A stretch of DNA of 64,000 nucleotides from Novosphingobium capsulatum NBRC 12533. GTDB lineage: Bacteria; Pseudomonadota; Alphaproteobacteria; Sphingomonadales; Sphingomonadaceae. A program made the translations under genes and the position numbers. Each line of letters begins with the position of its first letter. Within the stretch, counting starts at the first letter, position 1. Below the pieces are notes generated by a model. That model was not told where the DNA came from, searched no databases, and saw only the letters and a list, made by a program, of their open reading frames with translations. Of this stretch, positions 34,386 through 42,660 are shown piece by piece. The stretch spans positions 124,001-188,000 of the forward strand of contig NZ_BCYV01000006.1 of NCBI RefSeq assembly GCF_001598375.1, in the 5' to 3' direction.

Positions 34386-35399
34386 ATGGGGCGGCGCATG
34401 CTGGATCTTCCGGTGACGATGACGGCAGTGGGATTTGCAGAGCACGGTGGGCCCGAGGTGCTGCGGCCTGAAACCCTGCCGGTGCCCCGTCCCGGCCCGG
34501 GCGAGGTGCTGGTCAAGGTGGCCTATGCCGGGGTCAACCGCCCCGATGTGATCCAGCGCCAGGGTCTCTATCCACCGCCGCCGGGCGCTTCGCCGCTGCC
34601 CGGCCTTGAAATTTCCGGCCAGGTGGTCGCCCTGGGCGAAGGCGTGACGGCGCCGCTTCTGGGCCAGGCCGTCTGCGCGCTGGTGTCGGGCGGCGGCTAT
34701 GCCGAGTATTGCCTGGCCCCGGCCGCGCAATGCCTGCCGGTGCCCGATGGGCTGCCGCTCGATTGCGCCGCAGCTCTGCCCGAAACCCTGCTGACCGTGT
34801 GGCACAACGTGTTCGAGCGCGGCTGGGCCTGCGAGGGCGAGACGATCCTGGTCCATGGCGGCACCAGCGGCATTGGCAGCATGGCGATCATGCTCGGCAA
34901 GCTGTTCGGCCTGACGGTGATCGTCACCTGCGGCGGCGCCGACAAGTGCCGTGCCGCGCTGGAGATCGGCGCCGATCATGCAATCGACTACAAAGCCAGC
35001 GATTTTGTCGAGGCGGTGAAGGACATTACCGGCGGCAAGGGCGTCAACCTGGTGCTCGACATGGTCGCCGGCGATTACGTTGCGCGCAATCTGCAATGCC
35101 TAGCCGAGGATGGCCGCCACGTGACCATCGCCGTGCAGGGCGGGGCCAAGGCGCAGATCAACATGGCCCAGGTCATGTCCCGGCGCCTCACGCTCACCGG
35201 CTCTACCCTGCGGGCGCGCTCGGCCACGTTCAAGGCGCTGCTGACGCAGGAAATCGCCCAGACGGTGTGGCCCCTGGTCGAAGCCGGCAAGTTGCGCCCG
35301 ATCATGGACCAGGCCTTTCCGATGGAGCAGGCGGCCGCTGCCCACACGCGCATGGAAGCGGGCCACCATATCGGCAAGATCGTACTCAAGATGGGGTGA
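34386..35399 (+). CDS. NAD(P)H-quinone oxidoreductase, zinc-independent MDR family (PIG3-like)
   Basis: 337 residues. GVNRPDVIQRQGLYPPPPGAS and the LPGLEISGQVV stretch are typical of the PIG3/QOR group; the nucleotide-binding site is in LVHGGTSGIGSMAIML. Zinc-binding cysteines of alcohol dehydrogenases are absent, consistent with a quinone or enone reductase using NADPH. Possible starts are 34386, 34398 and 34419; the LPVTM segment resembles N-termini of relatives, so one of the first two is favoured. A hairpin terminator follows. Confidence 0.9.
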   Translation: MGRRMLDLPVTMTAVGFAEHGGPEVLRPETLPVPRPGPGEVLVKVAYAGVNRPDVIQRQGLYPPPPGASPLPGLEISGQVVALGEGVTAPLLGQAVCALVSGGGYAEYCLAPAAQCLPVPDGLPLDCAAALPETLLTVWHNVFERGWACEGETILVHGGTSGIGSMAIMLGKLFGLTVIVTCGGADKCRAALEIGADHAIDYKASDFVEAVKDITGGKGVNLVLDMVAGDYVARNLQCLAEDGRHVTIAVQGGAKAQINMAQVMSRRLTLTGSTLRARSATFKALLTQEIAQTVWPLVEAGKLRPIMDQAFPMEQAAAAHTRMEAGHHIGKIVLKMG

Positions 35400-35487
35400 T
35401 TCCGGCCCCGCAACCCAGGCAAATCGGGCCTGGCGCGGATTGCTCTTGCCGTTTGGGCCGGGCTCGCTTACATCTTTGCCGGCAAGT

Positions 35488-35520
35488 GGCCGCTCCGTGA
35501 AGGGGCGGCCCTTATTGTTT
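35488..35520 (+). terminator. Intrinsic terminator before trcR
   Basis: GGCCGCTCC (35488-35496) pairs with GGGGCGGCC (35502-35510) with one G-U pair and a five-base loop, followed by CTTATTGTTT. It likely ends the quinone oxidoreductase transcript. Confidence 0.75.
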
Positions 35521-35582
35521 CCGCGCCGCACAGACCTGTTATTTCACCAGCCAATCGCGCACGATAAAAAGAGGACCATGCC

Positions 35583-36293
35583 GTGAGCAACCAGCCCACG
35601 TATCCGCTGATGCCGCATGCCACTGCTTCGTGGCTTGTCGACAATACGGCCCTGACGTTTGAACAGATCGCCGAATTCTGCGGGCTGCATATCCTTGAAG
35701 TGCAGGCCATGGCCGACGATCTGGCCGGTGCCAAGTACACCGGGCGCAACCCGCTGCATTCGGGCGAACTGAGCCAGACCGAAATCGATCGCGGCCAGGA
35801 AAATCCCGAATACCGCCTCAAGATGCAGCGCGCGCCGCTCGCCGTCAGCCGCACCAAGGGCCCGCGCTACACCCCGGTGTCCAAGCGCCAGGACAAGCCC
35901 GACGGCATCGCCTGGATCCTGCGTCACCACCCGGAAATTTCCGATGCGCAGATCGGCAAGCTGATCGGCACCACCCGCACGACTATCGCGGCGATTCGCG
36001 ATCGCAGCCATTGGAACATCGCCAACATCAACCCCAAGGACCCGGTCACGCTGGGCCTGTGCTCGCAGCGCGAGCTGGACATGCTGGTGAGCAAGGCGTC
36101 GAAGCGCGCTGGCGTTCCGGCCGAAGACGAAGGCGCGGTTACCGATCGCCTGGGTTCGGATCGCGATGCCCTGATCGAGGAACTGCGCGCCCAGCGTGAA
36201 GCGCAGTCCAAGGCGGCCTCCGAAGCGGCCCAGCACGCCGAAGCCATGGCCTGGCTCGAAGCGCGCCGCGCCGAAGGCATTTCCGACAGCTGA
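35583..36293 (+). CDS. trcR: Cell cycle transcriptional regulator TrcR (DUF1013)
   Basis: 236 residues. PLMPHATASWLVDNTALTFEQIAEFCGLH is the diagnostic DUF1013 N-terminus, a helix-turn-helix-like region; IAWILRHHPEISDAQIGKLIGTT is a second HTH-like unit, and the C-terminus is charged and helical. TrcR is a conserved alphaproteobacterial regulator of cell-cycle genes. GTG start at 35583 with AGAGGA seven bases upstream. An ATG at 35578 reads ATG-CCG-TGA and ends across this GTG, so it cannot be the gene start. Confidence 0.9.
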   Translation: MSNQPTYPLMPHATASWLVDNTALTFEQIAEFCGLHILEVQAMADDLAGAKYTGRNPLHSGELSQTEIDRGQENPEYRLKMQRAPLAVSRTKGPRYTPVSKRQDKPDGIAWILRHHPEISDAQIGKLIGTTRTTIAAIRDRSHWNIANINPKDPVTLGLCSQRELDMLVSKASKRAGVPAEDEGAVTDRLGSDRDALIEELRAQREAQSKAASEAAQHAEAMAWLEARRAEGISDS

Positions 36294-36299
36294 GCACTG

Positions 36300-36430
36300 C
36301 CTCCCGTTCGCGGGAGGGCACTTCCCAAATCCCCCCTCCCGCTTGCGGGAGGGGGCGGGGGAGGGGATGTCACATCACGGGACCGGGCGAACACGCCCTC
36401 CCCAAACCCCTCCCGCAGGCGGGAGGGGCT
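36300..36430. repeat. Palindromic repeat cluster, GC-rich type A (three hairpins)
   Basis: Hairpins: CCTCCCG/CGGGAGG around TTCG (36300-36317); CCCTCCCGC/GCGGGAGGG (about 36334-36352); CCCCTCCCGC/GCGGGAGGGG (36407-36428). The last two face each other, with GGGGAGGG- and CCCTCCCC-type outer arms around a 27-base centre. The same unit pair recurs at 49011-49133. It fills the space between convergent trcR and the CBS gene and may also work as a transcript end. Confidence 0.75.
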
Positions 36431-36439
36431 TTCTGCCGA

Positions 36440-36871
36440 TCAGACCGACTGGATATAGACGCGCATCGCGTCGGCTTCGGCTTCGATCCGGTCGAGCCGG
36501 TATTTCACCAGGTCGCCGATCGAGATGAAGCCCACCATGCGCCCGTCTTCCAGCACGGGCAGGTGGCGGAACCGGCGCCGCGTCATCAGAGCCAGGGCTT
36601 CCATCACCGATGTTTCCGGGCTGATGGTGACCACCGGCGCGGTCATCACCGCGCTGACCGGCAGGCGCAGCGCATCCTCGCCATGGGCGGTGAGCGCGCG
36701 AATCACGTCTCTTTCCGAAAAGATGCCGGCCACGGCATTTTCGCCATCGTGCACCGGCAGGGCGCCGATCTTGTGGCTGGTCAGAACCTCGATGGCGTCA
36801 GCCACCGTGTCCTGTGCGTGAATGGACCAGACTTCGCCGGAACGCCCGGCAATCAACCGCGCAATGGTCAT
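36440..36871 (-). CDS. CBS-domain protein
   Basis: 143 residues with two CBS domains (about 8-65 and 75-135): VADAIEVLTSHKIGALPVHDGENAVAGIFSERDVIRAL and VMEALALMTRRRFRHLPVLEDGRMVGFISIGDLVKYRL. No other domain is present. Stand-alone CBS pairs bind adenine nucleotides and act as energy sensors or regulators of partner enzymes; the partner is not evident. Ends next to the type A repeats. Confidence 0.92.
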   Translation of the reverse strand: MTIARLIAGRSGEVWSIHAQDTVADAIEVLTSHKIGALPVHDGENAVAGIFSERDVIRALTAHGEDALRLPVSAVMTAPVVTISPETSVMEALALMTRRRFRHLPVLEDGRMVGFISIGDLVKYRLDRIEAEADAMRVYIQSV

Positions 36872-36984
36872 GGGTTGGCTCCTCTTCCCCTTGGGGCAGT
36901 TGGTCCCGCCTCCACGGCAATCATGACATGTTCCGGTTGCGCGGCAAGGCCCTTACTGTAGGCAATGGCATCGGGAGAAACACG

Positions 36985-37284
36985 ATGGCCAACCAGTCTC
37001 CGCTGGATGATCCGCACAATGCGGCGCACGCTTGGGCGCGCTATCGCTGGCTGCTGCGCTGGATGGGCCTAGCCACCGTGCTGGTCATCGTGGCGGTTGA
37101 TGCCTGGCTCTACATGGGCGTGGGGCTGGTTTCGATCCATCTCTACATCGCCACCTCGCTCGGCATCGGCATGACCATGATGCTGATGGCCGCGCTGATG
37201 GGGCTGGTCTTCCTGTCGAGCGGCACGGGCCACGATGAAAGTATCGAGGACCGGCTCGACACCTCGCACTGGGACGAATCCTGA
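36985..37284 (+). CDS. Small two-span membrane protein
   Basis: 99 residues: soluble N-terminus, two membrane segments (about 27-47 and 51-77), and an acidic C-terminal tail (GHDESIEDRLDTSHWDES). Start at ATG 36985 with GGGAGA upstream. No recognised function; similar short two-span proteins occur in sphingomonads. The P1 peptidase gene follows 67 bp later. Confidence 0.75.
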   Translation: MANQSPLDDPHNAAHAWARYRWLLRWMGLATVLVIVAVDAWLYMGVGLVSIHLYIATSLGIGMTMMLMAALMGLVFLSSGTGHDESIEDRLDTSHWDES

Positions 37285-37351
37285 AAATACCCTTGCCGCC
37301 CGTCGGCACAGGCGGCAACTGGACGCGCCTGCCCAGACCGGAGTGCCGACC

Positions 37352-38482
37352 ATGAACCGCCGCCAAGTGCTTGCTTCCACGGGAATGGCCGCTGGTGCCG
37401 CGCTGGGTGCCGGGGCCGGCGCAAAGGCGGCGCCGCCATCTGCTGGTGCGGCCCCGCATCGGCCCGGCCGCACCGGCCCGCGCAACCTGATCACCGACGT
37501 CGCCGGCATCACCGTGGGCTGTGCCCAGGATGCGGCGGTGCGCACCGGCACCACGGTCATCCTGGCCGAAGGGCTGGTGACCGCCGCGATCGACGTGCGC
37601 GGCGGCGGGCCCGGCACGCGGGAAAGCGATGCGCTGGAAAGCCACAACCTGGTCCACGCCGCCAACGCAGTGGTACTGTCGGGCGGATCGTCGTGGGGCC
37701 TGGCCGCCGCCGATGGCGTGGCGGCGCACCTGGGCGCGCGCGGCATCGGCTATGGCGGCCTGGCGCAACAGGGCGTGCCGGTGTCGCCGATCGTGCCGGC
37801 TGCCATTCTCTATGACCTGGGCAACGGCGGGGCCAAGGGCTGGGGGACGGAGCCGCCCTATCGTGATCTGGGCATCGCCGCGCTGGCCGCTGCTGGCGCC
37901 GATTTCGCGCTGGGCACCAGCGGCGCCGGCTATGGCGCGATGGCTGGCGCGCTCAAGGGCGGGTTGGGTTCGGCCTCCACCCTGATGCGTGATGGCACCA
38001 CGGTGGGGGCGATCGTGGCGGTCAATGCGCTGGGCGCCACGGTGGTGCCGGGTACCCGCCATTTCTGGGCTGGCGCCTTTGAAATGGGTGATGAATTCGG
38101 CGGTCTTGGCCCGATCGCCGCGCGTGTCGGGCCAGAGGAATGGGGCGGTACCAAGCTGCCCGCCCCGCGCGAGAATACCACGATCGCCTGCGTCGCCACT
38201 GACCTTGATCTGACGGCTGATGAGATGAAGCGCGTGGCGATCATGGCGCAGGATGGGCTCGCCCGGGCGATTCGCCCGGTGCACACCCCGTTCGACGGCG
38301 ACGTGGTCTTTGCCCTGTGCACCGCGCGCCGTCCGGTGACCGGCCCGCGCGATCTGGCGGCGCTGGGCGTGGGTGCGGTGGCGGCTGACACGCTAGCCCG
38401 CGCCATCGCGCGCGGGGTTCATGCCGCCACGGCGCCGGCCGGCTGGGCCGTGCCCACCTGGTCAGCCCTCAAGCCGGAATGA
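37352..38482 (+). CDS. P1 family (DmpA/BapA-type) N-terminal-nucleophile aminopeptidase
   Basis: 376 residues. The N-terminus MNRRQVLASTGMAAGAALG looks like a Tat-like signal, so export is likely. The family core includes LITDVAGITVGCAQD, SGGSSWGLAAADGV and TSGAGYGAMAGALKGGLGSAS. P1 enzymes self-cleave before a Ser/Thr nucleophile; here Asn275-Thr276 in ENTTIACVATD fits, giving Thr rather than the more common Ser. Relatives release D-amino acids or cleave beta-peptides. The stop overlaps the next small gene (ATGA at 38479), which in turn overlaps a transporter gene. Confidence 0.87.
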   Translation: MNRRQVLASTGMAAGAALGAGAGAKAAPPSAGAAPHRPGRTGPRNLITDVAGITVGCAQDAAVRTGTTVILAEGLVTAAIDVRGGGPGTRESDALESHNLVHAANAVVLSGGSSWGLAAADGVAAHLGARGIGYGGLAQQGVPVSPIVPAAILYDLGNGGAKGWGTEPPYRDLGIAALAAAGADFALGTSGAGYGAMAGALKGGLGSASTLMRDGTTVGAIVAVNALGATVVPGTRHFWAGAFEMGDEFGGLGPIAARVGPEEWGGTKLPAPRENTTIACVATDLDLTADEMKRVAIMAQDGLARAIRPVHTPFDGDVVFALCTARRPVTGPRDLAALGVGAVAADTLARAIARGVHAATAPAGWAVPTWSALKPE

Positions 38483-38667
38483 CGGCCTTGGCCCGCGCGC
38501 TGATCACCCTGGCGGTTCCGGTGCTACTGGTGTTGCTGGCGGTTCTGGCGGTGCCGGCCGATGGCCCCACCTGCCTTGGCATCGGCCTGCGCATCTGGGC
38601 GCTGTTTGCCTGTGCCCCGGCCACCAGCGCCTGGCTGTGGTGGCGCCAGCGCGCGGTGCCGGCGTGA
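38479..38667 (+). CDS. Small two-span membrane protein preceding an SSF transporter
   Basis: 62 residues with two hydrophobic segments (about 7-26 and 33-53) and a WWRQR end. It overlaps the P1 peptidase stop by 4 bp and the transporter start (GTGA at 38664). The arrangement resembles DUF3311 proteins that accompany sodium:solute symporters, but the sequence match is not strong enough to assign that family. Confidence 0.65.
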   Translation: MTALARALITLAVPVLLVLLAVLAVPADGPTCLGIGLRIWALFACAPATSAWLWWRQRAVPA

Positions 38668-40049
38668 TTGCCGCTTTCGTGGCGGTCATGGCGCTGTCGC
38701 TGCTGATCGCGCTGTGGGCGCGGCGCGGGGCAGGGCAGGGGCCGCGCGCCTTTTTCGTGGCGGGCGGGCAACTGGGCGCGATCCTGTTCTTTTTCCTGAG
38801 CGTCGGGGAAACCTATTCGATCGCCACGATGCTGGGCTTTCCCGGCGGGGTCTATGCCGGTGGCGAAGGCTTCGTGGTGTGGTTTTTTGGCTATATCCTG
38901 CTGGCAGCGCCGGTGCTGGCCGTGCTGGGGCCATGGATCTGGCGCGCTGGCAACCTCTATGGCGCGGTGACGATTCCCGATTTCTTCGCCGCCCATTTCA
39001 ACAGCCGCCTGCTGGAACGCGTGATCGCGCTTGGCGCAATTGCCCTGCTGGTGCCGATCGGCACGATGCAGTTTGCCGGCATCCGCCTGGTGCTGGGCGC
39101 CCTGGCGCCGGGCCTGCCGATGCCGCTGCTGCTGGCCGGCGCCGGTCTGGTGGTGATGGCGTATGTGGCGTTGGCAGGTCTGCGCGCGGCGGCATTCGTT
39201 GCCGTGCTCAAGGATGCGCTGATGCTGGGCGCGATCCTGCTGGTGGGCGCATTGGCCCTGCTGCACTGGCCAATTGCCACCACGCCAGTGGCAACCGCCA
39301 CGATGGCTGCGCAAGTGCCCGTCACCCTGCCCTTTGCGCTCAGCACCATTGCGGTGCAGGCGCTGGGCTTTGCCATGATTCCGCAGAACTGGGCGTTTCT
39401 GTTTGCCGCGCGCGGGCCGCAGGCGATCGTTCGCGCCCAAGCTGCCGCGCCGCTCTATATGGTGATGTTCCCGCTGTTGATGGCGGTGGCGGTGTTTGCC
39501 CGGCGCATGGGCCTGCCGGTGGACAAGCCCGATTTCGTGTTCCTGGCTGCGGCGCAGCATCTGCTGCCCGGCTGGGCGCTGGGCGTGGTCATGGCGGCCG
39601 TGGTGCTGGCGGGCATGGTGATCCTGTCCAGCGTGTGCCTGGCGATCGCGCCGCTGCTCACCCGCAACGTGCTGCCGGGCCTGGACGGCCGAGCGCAGCA
39701 GCGCTGGGCGCAAGGGGTGACGGCGCTGTTCATCGCGCTGTCGGCGGCTGGCGCCATGGCCCAGGTGCCTTTGCTCGCCATGCTCAACACCGTGTTCTAC
39801 TTCGGCATCGTGCAGACCCTGCCGGGCTTTCTCGCGGCGCTGTGGACCGGGCGGGTAAGGGCGGGGGGCGTGCTGGCCGGCATGGCCGTGGCCGCGCTGG
39901 CGATCATCGGGGTGCGACTGGCGGGGATTTCAGCCGGCGGGATCAATCCCGGGCTGATTGGCCTGATCCTCAACAGCGTGGTGCTTACGCTGGTGACCCT
40001 GATGTTTCCCCGCCGCGACGGGCATAGCGTGATGGCCATGCTTCGATAG
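38664..40049 (+). CDS. Sodium:solute symporter family transporter
   Basis: 461 residues with about 12-13 membrane segments. FFVAGGQLGAILFFFLSVGETYS, TIPDFFAAHFNSRLLERVIALGAIALLV, AGLRAAAFVAVLKDALML and MAAVVLAGMVILSS match the SSF (SLC5) fold. The substrate is not readable; coupling to an exported P1 peptidase suggests a short peptide or amino acid. The GTG start overlaps the preceding stop codon. Confidence 0.85.
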   Translation: MIAAFVAVMALSLLIALWARRGAGQGPRAFFVAGGQLGAILFFFLSVGETYSIATMLGFPGGVYAGGEGFVVWFFGYILLAAPVLAVLGPWIWRAGNLYGAVTIPDFFAAHFNSRLLERVIALGAIALLVPIGTMQFAGIRLVLGALAPGLPMPLLLAGAGLVVMAYVALAGLRAAAFVAVLKDALMLGAILLVGALALLHWPIATTPVATATMAAQVPVTLPFALSTIAVQALGFAMIPQNWAFLFAARGPQAIVRAQAAAPLYMVMFPLLMAVAVFARRMGLPVDKPDFVFLAAAQHLLPGWALGVVMAAVVLAGMVILSSVCLAIAPLLTRNVLPGLDGRAQQRWAQGVTALFIALSAAGAMAQVPLLAMLNTVFYFGIVQTLPGFLAALWTGRVRAGGVLAGMAVAALAIIGVRLAGISAGGINPGLIGLILNSVVLTLVTLMFPRRDGHSVMAMLR

Positions 40050-40057
40050 AAGCGCAT

Positions 40058-40126
40058 GGGCCTCGACAAGCGCAGCCCGAACGGAAACTTTTCGCAAGGC
40101 CGTTCGCCCTGAGCCTGTCAAAGGGC
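40058..40126. repeat. Palindromic repeat type B, copy 1
   Basis: CTCGACAAGCGCAGCCCGAACGG on the left arm faces CCGTTCGCCCTGAGCCTGTC (40101-40120) on the right arm, an imperfect inverted repeat around a 16-base centre. It lies between the convergent transporter and ferredoxin-like genes. The second copy is at 52852-52930. This REP-like sequence type is common in proteobacterial intergenic DNA. Confidence 0.75.
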
Positions 40127-40146
40127 AACAAGCCTGACGTTTCTGC

Positions 40147-40524
40147 TTAGGAAGCCGGCGGGTTGAGCCGGTAATCGGCCACCGGCACGCCGCCGATCAC
40201 GTGCTCCTGGATGATCCGCTCCAGCACCGGCGGAGTGCAGGAATGATACCACACGCCATCGGGATAGACGACCGCGACTGGCCCTGCCGCACACACGCGC
40301 AGGCAGCCAACCTTGCTGCGCAGCACGCCCTGCTTGCCGCCCAGCTTCAATTCGCCCAGCCGCTTTTTCAGGAAAGACCAGGCCGCATCGCTTTCCTTGG
40401 CAGAGCAGCACTTGTCCTTGTCGGAATCGGCGCAGAGGAAAATGTGGCGCTGCGGGGCAAAGCCGCCGAGCTTGGCCAGCGTGCTTTCCGCGTCGGCAAT
40501 TTCCTTGTCGGCCGATTTGCCCAT
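40147..40524 (-). CDS. Thioredoxin-fold [2Fe-2S] ferredoxin-like protein
   Basis: 125 residues. Four cysteines fit a thioredoxin-like ferredoxin cluster site: [14 protein letters not shown] and [11 protein letters not shown], followed by [14 protein letters not shown]. The fold is that of NuoE-like or Shethna-type ferredoxins; the redox partner is unknown. The ATG at 40524 overlaps the popZ stop (TGATG), so it is translationally coupled to popZ, an arrangement with no obvious functional logic. Confidence 0.85.
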   Translation of the reverse strand: MGKSADKEIADAESTLAKLGGFAPQRHIFLCADSDKDKCCSAKESDAAWSFLKKRLGELKLGGKQGVLRSKVGCLRVCAAGPVAVVYPDGVWYHSCTPPVLERIIQEHVIGGVPVADYRLNPPAS

Positions 40525-41114
40525 CAGCCGCGCTTGCCGGCGATGCGGGCGATTTCTGCCGCCACCATCTTTTCCACCATGACCGGCAGGTTGCGTTCCA
40601 GCCACTGCGCCAGCATCGGGCGCAGCATGTCGCGCACCATGCCTTCCAGCGAGGTTTCGCCCGAACGCACGATCTGCGGCTGGGCGCCGGGCTGGGCCAG
40701 CATGGCCAGCGCCGCCAGCGAATCGCGCATCGACGCCGCCGCTTCGCGGGGCACCAGGGCTTCGTCCTCGTCGTCCTCGGCGCAGGTACCGGGCGCAGTG
40801 CCGGCGTCGGCCGCCGGCTTGCCATATTCGCCCATGATCTGCGCGGCCACGTCGGTCAGGTCGAGCACGTCGGCCGGGCTGGCAGCACGAGTCATGCTGA
40901 TTGCCGGGTTGCTGGCGGCGGTGCGCGGGGCAGCGGCACCCTCGCGCCCGGCCTGGGCCTGAAGCGCGGGGGCAATCGCGGCGGCAGCGGCCGCGGCAGA
41001 CATCGGCGCACGCGGGGCCGGGGTGGCTGCCGCTTCGCCGCGCACATCGCGCGCGATCACCTTCTTGATCGATTCGAGAATTTCCTCGACCGAAGGTTCA
41101 CCGGCCTGGCGCAT
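40524..41114 (-). CDS. popZ: Polar organizing protein PopZ (DUF2497)
   Basis: 196 residues with the PopZ layout: N-terminal helix [15 protein letters not shown] (7-21) that binds client proteins, a long Ala/Pro-rich disordered middle (30-140, with VLDLT), and C-terminal oligomerisation helices ([37 protein letters not shown], about 155-190). PopZ forms a polar matrix that holds ParB/parS at the pole in alphaproteobacteria. A parS-like site lies about 16 kb away in this window. Coupled to the downstream ferredoxin-like gene. Confidence 0.9.
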   Translation of the reverse strand: MRQAGEPSVEEILESIKKVIARDVRGEAAATPAPRAPMSAAAAAAAIAPALQAQAGREGAAAPRTAASNPAISMTRAASPADVLDLTDVAAQIMGEYGKPAADAGTAPGTCAEDDEDEALVPREAAASMRDSLAALAMLAQPGAQPQIVRSGETSLEGMVRDMLRPMLAQWLERNLPVMVEKMVAAEIARIAGKRG

Positions 41115-41188
41115 TGTTGTCCCCCACGTTCCTGTTGCCCACGCTGTGCAGATATCCGTGCCCGATTGCCAGCGCTTGTCGCCGGTGA

Positions 41189-42655
41189 TCAGGGCAGTGG
41201 CTGATCGGGGATTGTCGCATCCTGGGCCGGGGTGTCAACCGTGGCAGTGGCACGGGCCACCGGCGCGGGATCGCTGTCCCAATCCCAGATGCGGTGGTGC
41301 ACCCGCTCATAGTTGGCCACGGGATCATAGAGCGTGCCGCCGTCGAGCCCGAGATCGCGCGCCTGTGCCTTGCCCATCGCCGAAAGCAGCGCAAAGCCGG
41401 CGACATATTCGTTGCGCTTGGCGGTGACCAATTGCACCTGGGCGTTGAGCAGTTCCTGCTCGGCATCGAGGATGTTGAGGATGGTGCGGTTGCCCACGGT
41501 GTTTTCCGCGCGCACGCCTTCAAGGCTGAGCGCCGCCGCATCCACCGCCGTCTGGTTGAGGCCGATGACTTCCTTGGCTGCCAGCCAGGCCGACCAGGCC
41601 GAACGCACCGTGGCGATCACCGCACGCTCGGTGCCGATTTCCTGTTCCATCGTCGCGCCCTGGGTGGCCTGCGCCTGGCGCACGCGGGCCGCTGGCGCGC
41701 CGCCCTGGAACAGTGGGATCGATGCGGTGAGCCCCGCTACCATGTTGCGCGAGGCATTGGGCACGCCGGGCTGATAGCTGCTGAGATAGTTGGTGTTATT
41801 GGTCGATGCGTTGGCCGCAATGGTCGGCAGGCGGCTGGCGCCGGCCACCTTCACGTCAAACCCGGCGGCCTTGCTCGCCTCGCGCGCGGCCATCAGGTCG
41901 GGGTTGTTGTCCAGCGCATAGTCGACCGCATCCTCCACGCCACCTGGCATGCCCGCCAGCGCCGGCGGCGCTTCCAGCGTGCCCGGCGCATGGCCGATGA
42001 TCCGCACATAGGTTTCGCGGCTGGCCACCAGATTGGCTTCGGCCGAACGCAGGCTGGCGCGCGCCAGGGCCAGGCGTGAGCGCGACTGCGCCACGTCGGT
42101 GCGGGTCACGTCGCCGATCTCGAAGCGGTCGCTGGTCGCCTGAAGGTTGACCTCGAGAACCTGCACGTTGTTCTTTTGCAGGCCGACGATCGCGGCATCG
42201 CGGATCACGTCCATATAGGCCGTGACAGTGCTGGTGAACACGCTCGATTCGGTGCCGCGCAGCGAAGCGCGCCCAGCCTCGACTCGCGTTTTGGCGGCGC
42301 GAATGCCGTTCTTCACCGCGCCCCCATTGTACAGCGGCACCCCGGCGTTCGCGCCCAGGTTGACCACCCGATCGGGATAGCTGGTGGAGAAATACGAGCC
42401 GCCCTTGTCGACATACTCGTTGTAGCTGGCGCTGCCCGAAAGCGAGGGCAGGGCTGCTGCCCGCGCGATCGGCACGTTCTCGTCGGTCGCGCGCAGCGAA
42501 TCGCGCGCGGCCTGCAGATCGGGGTTGGTCTGGTAGGCGGCGGTCAGCGCGCTGCGCAGGTCATCCGCCTGGGCCGGGGCGCTGCTCGTGGCGATCGCGG
42601 CGACCAGCAAGGGGCCTGCCGCCACCGCCGCGCGCCACCGGCTCAGTCGCGACAT
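41189..42655 (-). CDS. tolC: TolC family outer-membrane channel protein
   Basis: 488 residues with a signal peptide (to about residue 30, APAQADD). Two OEP domains follow: ALTAAYQTNPDLQAARDSLRATDE and YALDNNPDLMAAREASKAAG begin the repeated halves, with long helical barrel and short beta-strands. NRTILNILDAEQELLNAQVQLVTAKRNEYVAGFALLSAMG is the typical C-terminal TolC segment. It should be the outer exit of type I secretion or RND efflux systems, none of which is encoded here. Five bp behind the PCMT-like gene. Confidence 0.92.
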   Translation of the reverse strand: MSRLSRWRAAVAAGPLLVAAIATSSAPAQADDLRSALTAAYQTNPDLQAARDSLRATDENVPIARAAALPSLSGSASYNEYVDKGGSYFSTSYPDRVVNLGANAGVPLYNGGAVKNGIRAAKTRVEAGRASLRGTESSVFTSTVTAYMDVIRDAAIVGLQKNNVQVLEVNLQATSDRFEIGDVTRTDVAQSRSRLALARASLRSAEANLVASRETYVRIIGHAPGTLEAPPALAGMPGGVEDAVDYALDNNPDLMAAREASKAAGFDVKVAGASRLPTIAANASTNNTNYLSSYQPGVPNASRNMVAGLTASIPLFQGGAPAARVRQAQATQGATMEQEIGTERAVIATVRSAWSAWLAAKEVIGLNQTAVDAAALSLEGVRAENTVGNRTILNILDAEQELLNAQVQLVTAKRNEYVAGFALLSAMGKAQARDLGLDGGTLYDPVANYERVHHRIWDWDSDPAPVARATATVDTPAQDATIPDQPLP

Positions 42656-42660
42656 GGGGT

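Noticed and set aside
35578..35586. ATG-CCG-TGA as the start of trcR or a regulatory mini-ORF
   Set aside because: It cannot start trcR because it stops after two codons; a leader-peptide role is possible but has no support.
36300..36430. GC-rich direct/inverted units as a CRISPR-like array
   Set aside because: Units are self-complementary and facing, not regularly spaced direct repeats with unique spacers, and no cas genes are present.
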